Assembly (NCBI RefSeq): GCF_016908975.1
Contig: NZ_JAFBEX010000009.1
Span: 1 to 64,000 of the forward strand
DNA from: Neobacillus cucumis
GTDB lineage: Bacteria > Bacillota > Bacilli > Bacillales > Cytobacillaceae
Direction: 5' to 3'
DNA: 64,000 nt
Below the pieces are notes generated by a model. That model saw only the letters and a program-made list of their open reading frames with translations. It was not told the origin of the DNA and did no database searches. Of this stretch, positions 1 through 10,375 are shown piece by piece; the stretch's first letter is position 1, and each line of letters begins with the position of its first letter. The position numbers and the translations under genes are program-made.

Positions 1-457
1 TTGATAACTTCGGATTTCCCTTATATATCAACACCTAAAGTTAAAGTGGAGACCTCACGGGGTCATCGCACTTTCCTTCTGAACATACCCAGCACATCAC
101 TTGATAAGTCCCTCTTAGTCGACTGGTTCTTTGGCTAAGAAGCATTGTCACTAGGACTTCCCGTTAATTCCGCACGGTCGCCAACTTATCTAGCCGTTGT
201 ACTTCACGCTTTCGCATTTGGGTCTGCTCATCCGACTACGGGTCTCTCGATTTTCCGCATCTCCTTCAAACACTACCTCACGATAATGCCCTAGATTAGT
301 CTTCGTAGGTTATACCAGTATTCCTACGGGAGGATTTGCACCTCCGAGAAAATATACCTTCCAGGATTCGGGGTCTGTTATTACCGAAGTAACATGACCC
401 AACCTTTAACAGTAAATCATGCTTGTGTAAAAGCAAAAGTGCGACTGCCCGTCGCAC
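1..457 (-). mobile_element. Group II intron, class C-like, 5' portion (cut by window edge)
   Basis: The minus strand starts at 457 with GTGCGAC-GGGCA-GTCGCAC, a hairpin like the 5' end of class IIC introns such as the Oceanobacillus iheyensis intron. A long, structured, non-coding, GC-richer stretch follows with domain I-like segments (paired GGAGG/CCTCC, TTGAAGGAG, GAAGT..CGGCTAGATAAG). It abuts a terminator hairpin plus TATTTT, the known target of class C introns. No reverse transcriptase/maturase is inside the window; it would lie to the left. The identification rests on 5' end pattern and insertion site; the subclass is inferred. Confidence 0.72.
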
Positions 458-463
458 AAAATA

Positions 464-485
464 GAAGCGCCTATTTAGGCGCTTC
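464..485 (-). terminator. selA terminator (intron target)
   Basis: Perfect 9-bp stem GAAGCGCCT/AGGCGCTTC with a 4-nt loop lies two bases after the selA stop. It is followed on the minus strand by TATTTT, then the intron starts. Confidence 0.85.
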
Positions 486-486
486 C

Positions 487-1902
487 TCACCCTTGAATCT
501 TTATTAATGCCTCCAATAATATATCTTCTTCTTCTTCTAGAGAAACTGTTCGTAGGTCTAGCAATAATTCGTCTTTTTGAATTCGGGTCACAATCGCCGG
601 TTTCGTTTCAGTACGTAATTTTCTGCTGACCTGTTCCGCGGTTAGCGTATAATGCTTTAATGCAATAACCGTAGACGGAAGGAAAACATCCGGCATGGTA
701 CCTCCGCCAACTTGGCTTGAATCCTGTATAATAGTTGCTTGAAAGTGACTCGATTTTTGTAATAATTTTGTAACGAATAATTGTGCTCTTTCGTCTAATT
801 GTTGAATAGATACTAATAAATCACGAATCGTTGGGATATTTCTCATCGCTGAATCCCCTCGGGCATAATCCATCAATGTTCCTTCGAGAGCAGCCAATGT
901 CATTTTATCAACTCGAACCACTCTTGCTAGTTGATGTTTTTTTAATTGATCAATGATTGCTTTTTTGCCAGCGATGATTCCAGCTTGTGGTCCTCCAAGG
1001 AGCTTATCTCCACTAAATGTTACAACATCTGTCCCCATGTCGATGACTTCTCTTACAACAGGTTCTTCGCCAATTCCATGTTTTCTAAAATCATACAGGG
1101 CACCGCTGCCAAGATCTTCGTAGAAAATAACGCCCTCTTGCTCGTTTGTTAACTTAACAAGTTCGTCAGTTTCAACCGTCTTGGTAAATCCCATTACTTT
1201 AAAATTACTCGTATGAACTTTCATAATTATAGCTGTAGTTGGTGATAACGCTTTTTCATAGTCATAAAGATGGGTCTTATTGGTTGTACCAATTTCCTTT
1301 AGGATGGCACCGCTTTCTTCCATAATCGAAGAGATCCGAAATGAACCACCAATTTCAACAAGTTGTCCTCTTGATACAATAACTTCTTTATCTTTAGCCA
1401 AGGCCCTTAACACTAGATAAACAGCAGAAGCGTTGTTATTAACGACCATTGCCGCTTCCGCACCCGTTATGTCCCTAATAAGTGCTTCAACATGACTATG
1501 CCGTGAACCACGCTCTCCCTCCTTAATATTATATTCAAGATTGGAGTAATTTCGCGCGGTTTCCACCACATGGGCAATTGCATTCTCGCTTAATCTGGCT
1601 CTGCCAAGGTTTGTATGTAAAATCGTCCCTGTGGCATTGATGATTTTTTCTAATGTAAAAGAATATTGATTTTGCACCTTATTTTCCAATGTTCGAAACA
1701 AATCATCGATAAATTGATGGGTGCCTGGCACCGAACCATTCCATTGTTGTTTTAGGATGGATTCTCTTGCTTGATCTAGTACCTCTTTTAATTGTTTTGT
1801 AAGCTGTGTGTAATCAAGTTCGGTTTTTTGAAGTAGTTGGGTAAAACTTTCGTGGTTTTGAAGCTCATGGATGGCTGGTAATGAACGTAACCATTCTTTC
1901 AC
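487..1902 (-). CDS. selA: L-seryl-tRNA(Sec) selenium transferase SelA
   Basis: This PLP enzyme converts seryl-tRNA(Sec) to selenocysteinyl-tRNA(Sec) using selenophosphate from SelD. At 471 aa it has the usual family length. The N-terminal tRNA-binding part is followed by a fold-type I aminotransferase core, and the Schiff-base lysine is K300 in TFSGDKLLGGPQ. The start is GTG at 1902, preceded by AAGGAGA. Residues 58-61 (VPGT) are encoded by a copy of the dispersed GGTGCC-type palindrome found elsewhere in the window. selD and a Sec-containing small protein lie within 2 kb, which supports a working Sec pathway. selB would be expected downstream, but the intron intervenes and the window ends. 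Confidence 0.95.
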   Translation of the reverse strand: MKEWLRSLPAIHELQNHESFTQLLQKTELDYTQLTKQLKEVLDQARESILKQQWNGSVPGTHQFIDDLFRTLENKVQNQYSFTLEKIINATGTILHTNLGRARLSENAIAHVVETARNYSNLEYNIKEGERGSRHSHVEALIRDITGAEAAMVVNNNASAVYLVLRALAKDKEVIVSRGQLVEIGGSFRISSIMEESGAILKEIGTTNKTHLYDYEKALSPTTAIIMKVHTSNFKVMGFTKTVETDELVKLTNEQEGVIFYEDLGSGALYDFRKHGIGEEPVVREVIDMGTDVVTFSGDKLLGGPQAGIIAGKKAIIDQLKKHQLARVVRVDKMTLAALEGTLMDYARGDSAMRNIPTIRDLLVSIQQLDERAQLFVTKLLQKSSHFQATIIQDSSQVGGGTMPDVFLPSTVIALKHYTLTAEQVSRKLRTETKPAIVTRIQKDELLLDLRTVSLEEEEDILLEALIKIQG

Positions 1903-2092
1903 GATAAAAATCTCCTTCTTTGACAGGCAATTGACAATATTGACTTTTCCAATGGATTCATTGCTGTTAAGCAGAATGACTCTATCATTTTTACAGCTCG
2001 TCCCTTGGTAAAAATTCTTTTCCTATTATATCATAACCGTTTCACATTTTAAGGCTGGAGCGAATAAAATGAACGAGCAAGGGGGATGAAAT

Positions 2093-2482
2093 ATGAAGAA
2101 AAAAAGTCCACAAAATCAAACCTTTGATTTTGCATTAGTGGAAAAGTGGCTGGAAAGCTATTTCTTAGATCCGTTAACATCTTATTACGATCAAACACAG
2201 TTTCAAATTGACCTGTTCGAAACCGATCAAGAATGGATTGTCGAAGCAAATTTAAGTGACTTTAAAGCATCAGATGTAAGAATTTATATAGAGTATAAAA
2301 AATTAACTGTCTCGGCACGCCCCCCTTCTCGCACCCATCTAAAACGGTCACGTTCGATTGAGTTTCCATTTAATATAACAGAACAGGACATATCTGCCGC
2401 ATTTTCAAATGGTATTTTAGAGATTTTTATCTCTAAAACCAAAAAAGGATCAGGGAAAAATAGATATATCACAGTTCCTTAG
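2093..2482 (+). CDS. Hsp20/alpha-crystallin family small heat-shock protein
   Basis: The 129-aa protein carries a C-terminal alpha-crystallin-like domain of about 85 residues. RSIEFPFNITEQDISAAF followed by NGILEIFISK is the characteristic beta-strand signature of Hsp20 proteins. These are ATP-independent holdase chaperones; in Bacilli some (CotP, CotM types) are coat-associated. The start ATG is preceded by AGGGGGATGAAAT. The gene converges on the SelW-like gene and shares its terminator. The family call is firm, the specific role unknown. Confidence 0.85.
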   Translation: MKKKSPQNQTFDFALVEKWLESYFLDPLTSYYDQTQFQIDLFETDQEWIVEANLSDFKASDVRIYIEYKKLTVSARPPSRTHLKRSRSIEFPFNITEQDISAAFSNGILEIFISKTKKGSGKNRYITVP

Positions 2483-2545
2483 GCATTTGTTTAAGGCGTG
2501 ACTTTTTTTTCGTCTGGTTAACATAATAAAATTATGCATAAAGTA

Positions 2546-2569
2546 AAGCCCTCGTTTTTGAGGGCTTTT
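2546..2569. terminator. Bidirectional terminator between hsp20-like and selW-like genes
   Basis: AAGCCCTC-GTTTTT-GAGGGCTTTT hairpin lies between two convergent genes; T-runs suit the plus strand best. Confidence 0.8.
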
Positions 2570-2570
2570 G

Positions 2571-2810
2571 TTATTTTGTTTTCATCATTTCAATCAATTC
2601 TTCTGTTTCTGGAAATTCACCTGTTTCGAGCTTGGAATACATTTTTTCCCCATTAACAGTTACCTCGAACGCCCCGCCTGAACTTGGAATCAGTTCTAGT
2701 TTTTGAATATCTCGATAAAAATGATTAAATAACTCTTCTGCGAAACTCGCAGCCTTTGGTGCGTAGTTTCATTGCATACAAAATTCAACAACAACATGAT
2801 AGTTTTTCAC
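2571..2810 (-). CDS. SelW/Rdx-family selenoprotein with C-x-x-U motif (UGA read as Sec)
   Basis: This gene is invisible if UGA is read as stop. Starting at GTG 2810 after an excellent AGGAGGTGAAGGC site, the frame runs 79 residues with one in-frame TGA (2769-2771, codon 14) and ends in TAA. The local sequence VEFCMQU gives the CxxU redox motif of the Rdx thioredoxin-fold family (SelW, SelT, SelH). The rest (AEELFNHF, SGGAFEVTVNGEKMYSKLETG, FPETEEL) matches that fold and its conserved GGxFEV segment. A 6-bp hairpin whose loop begins GU lies 16 nt after the UGA, as in bacterial SECIS elements. selA and selD flank the gene. Function is probably thiol redox; the substrate is unknown. Confidence 0.88.
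2738..2752 (-). promoter_or_regulatory. Bacterial SECIS candidate of the SelW-like gene
   Basis: Stem CTGCGA/TCGCAG with loop GTT lies on the minus strand 16 nt downstream of the Sec UGA, within the 16-37 nt window known for SelB-binding SECIS hairpins. Confidence 0.6.
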
Positions 2811-2951
2811 GCCTTCACCTCCTATCTTAAGTGTTTCCTATATCTAGATAGTAAAAACATTTTATCGTTTCCCGAATAGGCTCTGCAAATGTTCTGCATG
2901 ATGGGTGCGATTTGTACTTAAAAGAGGTATACTATGATAATGGAGGTGGAC

Positions 2952-4007
2952 ATGTTGAGTGAACAAGAAAAGATTCGCCTAACTTCTTTTTCCACAAAAG
3001 CTGGTTGAGGCTGCAAGATTGGTCCTGAGGACCTGGCGCAAGTTTTGCGTCAATTACCAAAACAAGAACCTGTCCCTGAATTAATCGTTGGACTGGATAC
3101 ATCCGATGATGCAGGGGTTTATAAATTAACAGATGACATTGCTCTCATCCAAACGGTTGACTACTTTACACCGATTGTTGATGATCCTTATATGTTTGGT
3201 CAGATTACCGCAGCGAATGCATTAAGTGATGTTTATGCCATGGGTGGTCAGCCGAAAACAGTTATGAATATTGTTGGTTTTCCAATTAAAAAGCTCGGTG
3301 CTGAAATGCTTTCTGAGATCCTTCGTGGTGCTGCCGATAAAGTAAAAGAAGCAGGCGCCATTACTGTCGGTGGGCATTCCATTGATGACCAAGAGCCTAA
3401 ATTCGGTTTATCTGTAACAGGCATTATTCATCCGGACAAAGTTTGGAAAAATGTTGGTGCGAAGCCGGGCGATGTGCTGGTTTTAACGAAACCGATAGGT
3501 GTCGGGATCCTGACGACTGGTATTAAAAGAAGTGCTGTTACAGACGAACAGGAGCAAGTGGTAACAGAAACAATGGCCATGCTTAACAAAACTTCGTCAG
3601 AACTTTTGACCAACTATCAGCCGCATTCTGTAACCGATGTGACTGGATTTGGATTGCTTGGTCATGGAAGCGAAATGGCCCGAGGCAGTGGTGTGAGTTT
3701 TGAAATTTATTGGAGCCAAGTGCCCATTTTACACGGTGCGGTTAACTTAGCGGAAAATGGTGTTGTCCCAGGCGGTTCTAAATCTAATCATAAATGGATC
3801 AGCAACGATACGGCTTATGAGGATATATCTTTAGAAGAGCAGCTCGTCCTTTGTGATGCCATTACATCAGGAGGTCTCCTTGTTGCAATGGATGAAAAAG
3901 AAGCTAGAAGTTATGTTGACCAGCTCAAGAAGAATGGTATCGTTCAAGCGGCGATTATTGGTCGGGTGCTGGAGAAACAAGAAAAACTTATTTATGTAAA
4001 GAGATAA
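2952..4007 (+). CDS. selD: Selenide, water dikinase SelD (Sec-containing)
   Basis: SelD makes selenophosphate from selenide and ATP for selenoprotein synthesis. The full frame starts at ATG 2952 after GGAGGTGG and contains one in-frame TGA (3006-3008, codon 19) in the motif STKAGUGCK, where other SelD proteins have Cys or Sec; K22 is the conserved catalytic lysine. Read through, the protein is 351 aa, the normal SelD length. Reading UGA as stop would give a false 320-aa protein starting at TTG 3045 that lacks the active site. AIRS-like N and C domains are recognisable (TVDYFTP, ANALSDVYAMGG, SVTDVTGFGLLGH). It is divergent from the SelW-like gene. Confidence 0.95.
3021..3033 (+). promoter_or_regulatory. 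Possible SECIS hairpin of selD
   Basis: GGTCC-TGA-GGACC lies 12 nt after the selD UGA. It is short and slightly nearer than typical, so only tentative. Confidence 0.4.
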
Positions 4008-4043
4008 ACAGCGGAGCTTAAATGCTTCGCTGTTTGTTTTTTT
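4007..4043 (+). terminator. selD terminator
   Basis: AACAGCGGAGC/GCTTCGCTGTT stem followed by a T-rich tract directly after the stop codon. Confidence 0.85.
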
Positions 4044-4085
4044 GAAGAAATATATTTTCTAATATTTGGTAAAAAGTCCATGAAT

Positions 4086-4190
4086 CATGAAAAATGAGCC
4101 AATAATGTGAAAAAATCATCCATATTTACAATAAAATGAGCCAATCATTCTAAAAAATGAGCCATTTCAGCCGGAAAATGAGCCATAAGC
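4086..4190. repeat. Four copies of an AAAATGAGCCA motif
   Basis: The intergenic stretch between selD and tdh contains AAAATGAGCCA four times at irregular 20-45 bp spacing, with diverged filler. No gene or hairpin explains it. Confidence 0.75.
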
Positions 4191-4238
4191 AAAACTTATA
4201 CCAAATAACCGAGCCCCTTTGGTCAAGACTTTAATAAA

Positions 4239-5183
4239 TTATAACCTCTCCCTCAGCTTCTCAATCATATCTTTGGTCATTTTATCTAAATCATATTCAT
4301 ACTTGAAGCCCCACTCTTCACTAGCGGCACTTGCATCAATGGAATCCGGCCAGCTGTCAGCAATCCTTTGACGTGCAGGATCAACCTTATAATTAAGCTC
4401 AAACCCAGGTACCAACTTAGCAATACTAGCCGCAATATCCTCTGGTGCAATACTCATAGCTGTGACATTAAAGGAATTGCGATGCTTGAGCTTGGATGCA
4501 TCTGCTTCCATCAGATCAATGATCGCACGCAAGGCATCTGGCATATACATCATATCCATGTAGGTACCCTCAGCAATATAAGAAGTATATTTTCCTTTCT
4601 TAACAGCTTCATAATAAATTTCCACAGCATAATCGGTTGTTCCCCCGCCTGGAAGAGCAACATTAGAAATCAGTCCGGGGAACCGTAATCCACGTGTATC
4701 AACACCAAACTTATAATAATAGTAGTCAGCTAGCAATTCTCCGGCTACCTTATTAACCCCGTACATGGTAGTTGGCCTCATGATTGTATCCTGAGGTGTA
4801 TGGATTTTGGGCGTTGATGGTCCAAAGGCGCCGATTGAACTAGGAGTAAAAAATTGAGCCTTTAATTCCCGTGCCGTTTCAAGGGCGTTCATCAAACCAC
4901 CCATATTTAATTTCCATGCAAAAATGGGATTTGCTTCTGCTGTAGCAGATAGCAGTGCAGCTAAATGCATAATGGTGTCAACCTTATATTTTTTAGCGAT
5001 TTCCATCAGTTTGTTAACATCCGTCACATCAACCGTTTCAAAAGGACCACCTACGACAGCTTCACTATCATTCTTTTTAATATCTGTGGCAATGACTTGA
5101 TCTGCTCCATAAATTTCGCGTAGCTTTAAGGTAAGTTCCGAACCAATCTGCCCCAATGCACCTGTGATTAAAATCCTCTTCAT
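4239..5183 (-). CDS. tdh: SDR-type L-threonine 3-dehydrogenase
   Basis: This NAD-dependent short-chain dehydrogenase oxidises L-threonine to 2-amino-3-ketobutyrate, the substrate of the Kbl encoded just upstream. Visible are the N-terminal Rossmann motif TGALGQIG and the catalytic YxxxK at Tyr142/Lys146 (YGVNK, numbered from the GTG three bases upstream). The 314-aa size fits the epimerase-like Tdh type, not the longer zinc alcohol dehydrogenase type. ATG at 5183 is chosen because GGAG lies 8 nt upstream. It is second in a kbl-tdh operon with a 78-bp gap. Confidence 0.88.
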   Translation of the reverse strand: MKRILITGALGQIGSELTLKLREIYGADQVIATDIKKNDSEAVVGGPFETVDVTDVNKLMEIAKKYKVDTIMHLAALLSATAEANPIFAWKLNMGGLMNALETARELKAQFFTPSSIGAFGPSTPKIHTPQDTIMRPTTMYGVNKVAGELLADYYYYKFGVDTRGLRFPGLISNVALPGGGTTDYAVEIYYEAVKKGKYTSYIAEGTYMDMMYMPDALRAIIDLMEADASKLKHRNSFNVTAMSIAPEDIAASIAKLVPGFELNYKVDPARQRIADSWPDSIDASAASEEWGFKYEYDLDKMTKDMIEKLRERL

Positions 5184-5261
5184 CACCGTTTCTCCGTCCT
5201 CTTCAAGAATAGCGTATTTTACTTTTTAATTAAGGATACGTTTCAACGGTGTGCAAAGTGT

Positions 5262-6464
5262 CTAGATTGACGATGAAATGACGCCCATTTCATTCCCGAC
5301 TTTTTCATATATGGCGATGGCTTGATCAAGCATTTCCTTAGTATGGGCGGCAGTTGGCATATTGCGGACACGACCTGTACCCTTTGTTACCGTTGGGAAC
5401 ACAATCGCCTTTGCATAAACTCCTTCTTCAATAAGACGTTTACTAAATTGCTGTGTAAGTGTCTCCTCCCCAATGATACAAGGAGTTATTGGGGTTTCAC
5501 TATGTCCAATATTAAATCCTAATTCTTTTAATCCCTTTTTCAGATAATCGCCATTTTCCCATAGTTTTTTGTTAAGTCCTGTGCTTTCCATTAAAATTTC
5601 AATCGAACTTTTGCTGGCTGCCACATCTGCCGGTGTTAAGGAAGTGGAAAAAAGGAATGGACGGCTGCGGACCTTCAGCCAGTCAATGAGATGTTTCTTT
5701 CCGGCCACATATCCCCCGACAACTCCAATTGCCTTAGATAATGTACCAATCTGAAAATCAATCTTATCAGAAAGTCCAAAATGTTTGACTGTTCCGGCCC
5801 CTTCTCCTAGGACACCAGAGCCATGAGCGTCATCTACGTAAGTGATTAAATCAAATTCTTGAGCAATTTTAACGATCTCGGGTAAAAGGGCAATATCCCC
5901 GTCCATGGAGAATACACCATCTGTTATCACCATGATTTTGTTATATTGACCAGATTCTTTCGCTTCTCTAGCTCTAGCACGAAGGTCCTCCATATTAGAG
6001 TGTTTGAATCGAATAATTTTTGCCTTGGAAAGACGGCAGCCATCGATAATCGAGGCATGGTTTAATTCGTCCGAAAGAATGGCATCATTATCATCCATGA
6101 CAGCAGAAATAGCGGCCATATTACAATTAAACCCTGATTGGTAGGCAATAGCTGCCTCTGTATGTTTGAATTCAGCCAATTTTTCTTCTAACTCGACATG
6201 CAGCTTAAGCGTTCCATTGATTGTTCGTACAGCCCCTGCTCCCACTCCATACTTTTCAATTGCCTCTTTTGCGGCTTTTTTAAGTCTGACATCCGTAGCT
6301 AAGCCTAAGTAGTTGTTAGAAGATAGATTAATAAGTTCCTTGCCATTGATCGTAATAACGGGTCCGTTTGGGCTTTCTAATGGGTCGATGACATTATATA
6401 AACCCTTCCCCTGCAAATCTTTGAGATTTTCATTTAAAAATGTTTCTAAAATATGGCTGGACAC
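5262..6464 (-). CDS. kbl: Glycine C-acetyltransferase (2-amino-3-ketobutyrate CoA ligase)
   Basis: This PLP enzyme of the alpha-oxoamine synthase family cleaves 2-amino-3-ketobutyrate with CoA to glycine and acetyl-CoA. At 400 aa it matches the family length; the PLP lysine is K244 in [13 protein letters not shown], and [16 protein letters not shown] and [13 protein letters not shown] are classic signatures. The start is GTG at 6464 with GGGGGAAA upstream. Together with tdh it forms a two-step threonine degradation operon. Paralogues such as BioF share the fold, but the tdh neighbour makes Kbl the better call. Confidence 0.93.
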   Translation of the reverse strand: MSSHILETFLNENLKDLQGKGLYNVIDPLESPNGPVITINGKELINLSSNNYLGLATDVRLKKAAKEAIEKYGVGAGAVRTINGTLKLHVELEEKLAEFKHTEAAIAYQSGFNCNMAAISAVMDDNDAILSDELNHASIIDGCRLSKAKIIRFKHSNMEDLRARAREAKESGQYNKIMVITDGVFSMDGDIALLPEIVKIAQEFDLITYVDDAHGSGVLGEGAGTVKHFGLSDKIDFQIGTLSKAIGVVGGYVAGKKHLIDWLKVRSRPFLFSTSLTPADVAASKSSIEILMESTGLNKKLWENGDYLKKGLKELGFNIGHSETPITPCIIGEETLTQQFSKRLIEEGVYAKAIVFPTVTKGTGRVRNMPTAAHTKEMLDQAIAIYEKVGNEMGVISSSI

Positions 6465-6644
6465 AAAAATTTCCCCCTTTGTTGTGAAAAGTAACTATTC
6501 AAGTCATTTCTAAATTGCCTCTTTTTCGTTATATTGCTCTTTATACAATTTACAATTGCTTCTAAGAAAGGATGTCATATTTTTGATAGTAAATCGGGTT
6601 TTAAAGTGGTCATATGATGGCGAAAAAGAGGAGTATAAGAACAA

Positions 6645-6682
6645 GAAAAAGGAACCGTAAGTTGATTGGTTCCTTTTTCCTT
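6645..6682 (-). terminator. Terminator of the nitronate monooxygenase-like gene
   Basis: AAGGAACC/GGTTCCTT stem with T-rich sequence on the minus strand; a T-run also follows on the plus strand. Confidence 0.75.
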
Positions 6683-6691
6683 ACCTATTGA

Positions 6692-7690
6692 TTAATTTAC
6701 GCCTACACTCGATAGTTTTCCGGCGAAACCATTAATTTTTTGAAGTGCTTCCCTGTATTCTATTTCCAAACGATTAATAATATCTGCCGCTGATTCAATC
6801 CGATCAATGACCCCCACCCCATGTCCGGCGGACCAAATATCCTTCCACGCTTTGGCGTTGGTTTCTTTTTGCATATCGTCAAAGTTCACTTGGTCTTTCT
6901 TTACCAATTGCTCCGGGTTAAGACCAGCTTTTTTGATACTTGGTTTCAGCATGTTTGCCTTTACCCCAGAAAAGGCATCGGTTAAGATCAAATCCTCTTG
7001 TGTGGATTCAACCAGCATGTTTCGATATTCATCATTAGCCATGCTCTCTTTCGCTACAATAAAACGAGTTCCCATGTAAGCGAGCTCGGCTCCTGCAGCC
7101 TGCGCAGCTAGTATCCCTTTTCCTGTTGAGATGGAACCGGCAAGAATGACGATTCCATCCCAGAATGACCGCACCATATCAACAAACGCAAAGCTATTTA
7201 TCTGCCCGGCATGCCCACCTGCGCCGCTTGCCACAAGGATAAGACCATCAACCCCCGCATCAGCGGCTTTTTTTGCAAATATCAAATCACTTACATCTGA
7301 AAATACCAATCCTCCGTATCCATGAACAATTTCGACAACATGTTTTGGACTTCCTAGCGAGGTTATCACTAATTGGGGCTTATGCTTTTTAATTAAATTC
7401 AGTTCATCCTGTAGGCGGCTGTATGAACTATGTACGACCATATTCATGGCCCAAGGAGCAATTTTTCGATTTGGATCTTTTACTCGTGCCTCCGCAAGCT
7501 CATCATTTAACTGTCCCATCCAATGATCTAGAACTTCGATAGGCCTTGCGTTAGGCGCAGGAAATGAGCCTATCACTCCATTTAAACAGCAGGTCTTAAC
7601 CAGTTCGGTGCCTGACACCAAAAACATCGGGGCAGAAATGACTGGTAACCGCAATTGCCTCCACCAACTATCAGGTATTGATTTTTGCAT
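6692..7690 (-). CDS. Nitronate monooxygenase-like FMN enzyme
   Basis: The 332-aa TIM-barrel protein resembles 2-nitropropane dioxygenase/NMO flavoproteins that oxidise propionate-3-nitronate and similar toxins. N-terminal RLPVISAPMFLVSG, central SGAGGHAGQINSFAFVDMVR and AGSISTGKGILAAQAAGAEL correspond to the FMN/phosphate-binding and active-site regions. FabK-like enoyl reductases share the fold, so the substrate is inferred. A copy of the dispersed palindrome (7607-7619) is inside the gene and encodes VSGT at residues 25-28. It is a single-gene unit. Confidence 0.82.
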   Translation of the reverse strand: MQKSIPDSWWRQLRLPVISAPMFLVSGTELVKTCCLNGVIGSFPAPNARPIEVLDHWMGQLNDELAEARVKDPNRKIAPWAMNMVVHSSYSRLQDELNLIKKHKPQLVITSLGSPKHVVEIVHGYGGLVFSDVSDLIFAKKAADAGVDGLILVASGAGGHAGQINSFAFVDMVRSFWDGIVILAGSISTGKGILAAQAAGAELAYMGTRFIVAKESMANDEYRNMLVESTQEDLILTDAFSGVKANMLKPSIKKAGLNPEQLVKKDQVNFDDMQKETNAKAWKDIWSAGHGVGVIDRIESAADIINRLEIEYREALQKINGFAGKLSSVGVN

Positions 7691-7871
7691 GCAAAACCAC
7701 TCCCTCTATTCGGAATATTCTGACTAAAAATCTGTAGTTTAATAGTACTCCAAAATGAATGAATATTCAATCATTGATTGAAATACCATAAAATTACTAT
7801 GAAAGTGCTTTCTATAGACGAATAATGCACGGAAAATTTTAATTAATGTTCGTTTTTTGGTGAAAAAGTCA

Positions 7872-7899
7872 TTGATTTCCTCTTTTATCATGTTATAAT
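7872..7899 (+). promoter_or_regulatory. SigA-type promoter of xpt-pbuX
   Basis: TTGATT (7872) and TATAAT (7894) are separated by 16 nt, about 24 bp ahead of the riboswitch aptamer. Confidence 0.65.
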
Positions 7900-7922
7900 G
7901 TGATTACATAAAAGATAAGTTT

Positions 7923-8718
<796 letters not shown>

Positions 8719-8719
<1 letters not shown>

Positions 8720-10029
8720 TGAAACAAAGTCCATTGAAAACAGCATCTTTAGGAATACAACATGTATTAGCAATGTACGCCGGAGCGGTGATTGTCCCTC
8801 TTATAATTGGCGGTGCCCTTCATTTATCTGGCAAGCAACTAGCTTATTTAGTTTCATTAGATATCCTAACTAGTGGGATCGCTACTCTTTTACAAGTTTG
8901 GCAAAATCGATACTTTGGAATCGGCCTTCCAATTGTTCTTGGCTGTACGTTTACTGCCGTTGGTCCGATCATTGCCATTGGCGGCCAGTATGGCATGGGT
9001 GCGATTTATGGATCGATCCTTGTTTCAGGTATCATTGTCATTTTAATTGCTTCATTTTTTGGAAAACTTGTTCGTTTCTTCCCGCCTGTTGTAACTGGTT
9101 CTGTCGTTACAATCATTGGACTTACCCTTATTCCTGTTGCTATGAACAATGTTGCGGGTGGACAAGGAAGCCCTGATTTCGGATCAGTCACAAATCTTTC
9201 TCTGGCTTTTGGAACATTATTATTCATTATTGTTCTATATCGTTTTTCTAAAGGCTTCATTCGTGCCATTTCTATTTTACTAGGGCTGATTGCTGGGACG
9301 ATTGTCGCTGCACTTTTAGGAAAAGTTAATTTTTCAGCAGTTGGAGAGGCTTCATGGTTCCATATGGTTGCTCCCCTGCATTTTGCAGCACCAACGTTTG
9401 AATTAGCTCCAATTATTACGATGACACTTGTGGCAATTGTTAGTCTAATAGAATCATCTGGTGTGTACTTTGCATTAAGTGATATTACAGGAAAAAAGTT
9501 AACGGAACAGGATTTGGTAAAAGGTTATCGTGCAGAAGGCCTAGCAAGTATTTTAGGAGCACTATTTAATTCCTTCCCTTATACGACTTATTCTCAAAAT
9601 GTAGGACTTGTTCAATTTTCAGGTGTTAAATCGAAAAATGTGATCTACACTACGGCTGGTATTTTAATTTTCCTTGGATTTGTTCCTAAGGTAGCAGCAT
9701 TAACTACAGTTATTCCTACCTCTGTTCTTGGCGGTGCCATGGTAGCGATGTTTGGAATGGTTATTGCTTCCGGGATTAAAATGCTAAGTAAAGTAGACTT
9801 CACATCTCAAGAAAATCTTTTAATCATAGCTTGCTCGGTTGCTGTAGGTCTAGGAGTAACAACTGTTCCTAATCTTTTTGACGCACTTCCGGAAAGCGTG
9901 AAAATTTTAACAAACAGCGGAATCGTTGCAGGAAGTTTAACGGCGATTATACTCAATATCATCTTTAATGTGGCAAAATCTAGTAAGCAAAGCCAAGTTG
10001 TAAATAATAGAAATCAAAGCGTGGCATAA
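8719..10029 (+). CDS. pbuX: Xanthine permease (NCS2 family)
   Basis: This nucleobase:cation symporter of 436 aa has about 14 hydrophobic segments. Signatures include QHVLAMYAGAVIVPLIIGGAL at the N-terminus and SLIESSGVYFALSDITGKKL in the middle, the NCS2 substrate region. Its start overlaps the xpt stop by one base, so translation is probably coupled. The neighbour and guanine riboswitch point to xanthine as substrate rather than uracil. Confidence 0.94.
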
Positions 10030-10287
10030 AGTTAAGATAAATCTATGTATATCTCGCATATTACTGCTTAAAATATGTCGATACGTGCCTACATTTTCTT
10101 AGCAAAAATGTACTTTTGAAGTGTTAGTAAAGGTTAAATGAAGAGGAAAATCAAGAAAATAAATATGCTTATTTCTGAAAATTATTTAGATAATTTTTCC
10201 TAGAAATATATGGCTATAATTCCTCTTTTTAACATATATAAAGATTTATATAATAAAGATACTAATTGCCCCCTTGAAATATACTTT

Positions 10288-10315
10288 TGACTCCATTTAG
10301 GGGTCTTTTTTTTTA
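10288..10315 (+). terminator. Terminator downstream of pbuX
   Basis: GACTCC-ATTTA-GGGGTC followed by a run of T, about 260 bp after the pbuX stop. Confidence 0.7.
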
Positions 10316-10375
10316 GCTACCTCTCATAAAGTTAAGATAAAATTAAGTTTAAATAAGTATAGTATGAAATAAGAT

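Noticed and set aside
345-360. tRNA-like T-arm GGAGG-TGCAAAT-CCTCC on the minus strand near 330-345
   Set aside because: No acceptor stem, D-arm or anticodon arm fits around it; it belongs to the group II intron fold.
296-490. Minus-strand 64-codon frame near the left edge
   Set aside because: It covers the selA terminator and the intron 5' end, which is structured RNA, and has no ribosome site.
3045-4007. selD starting at TTG 3045
   Set aside because: This would remove the catalytic AGUGCK motif. The read-through frame from ATG 2952 has a strong ribosome site and family-typical length.
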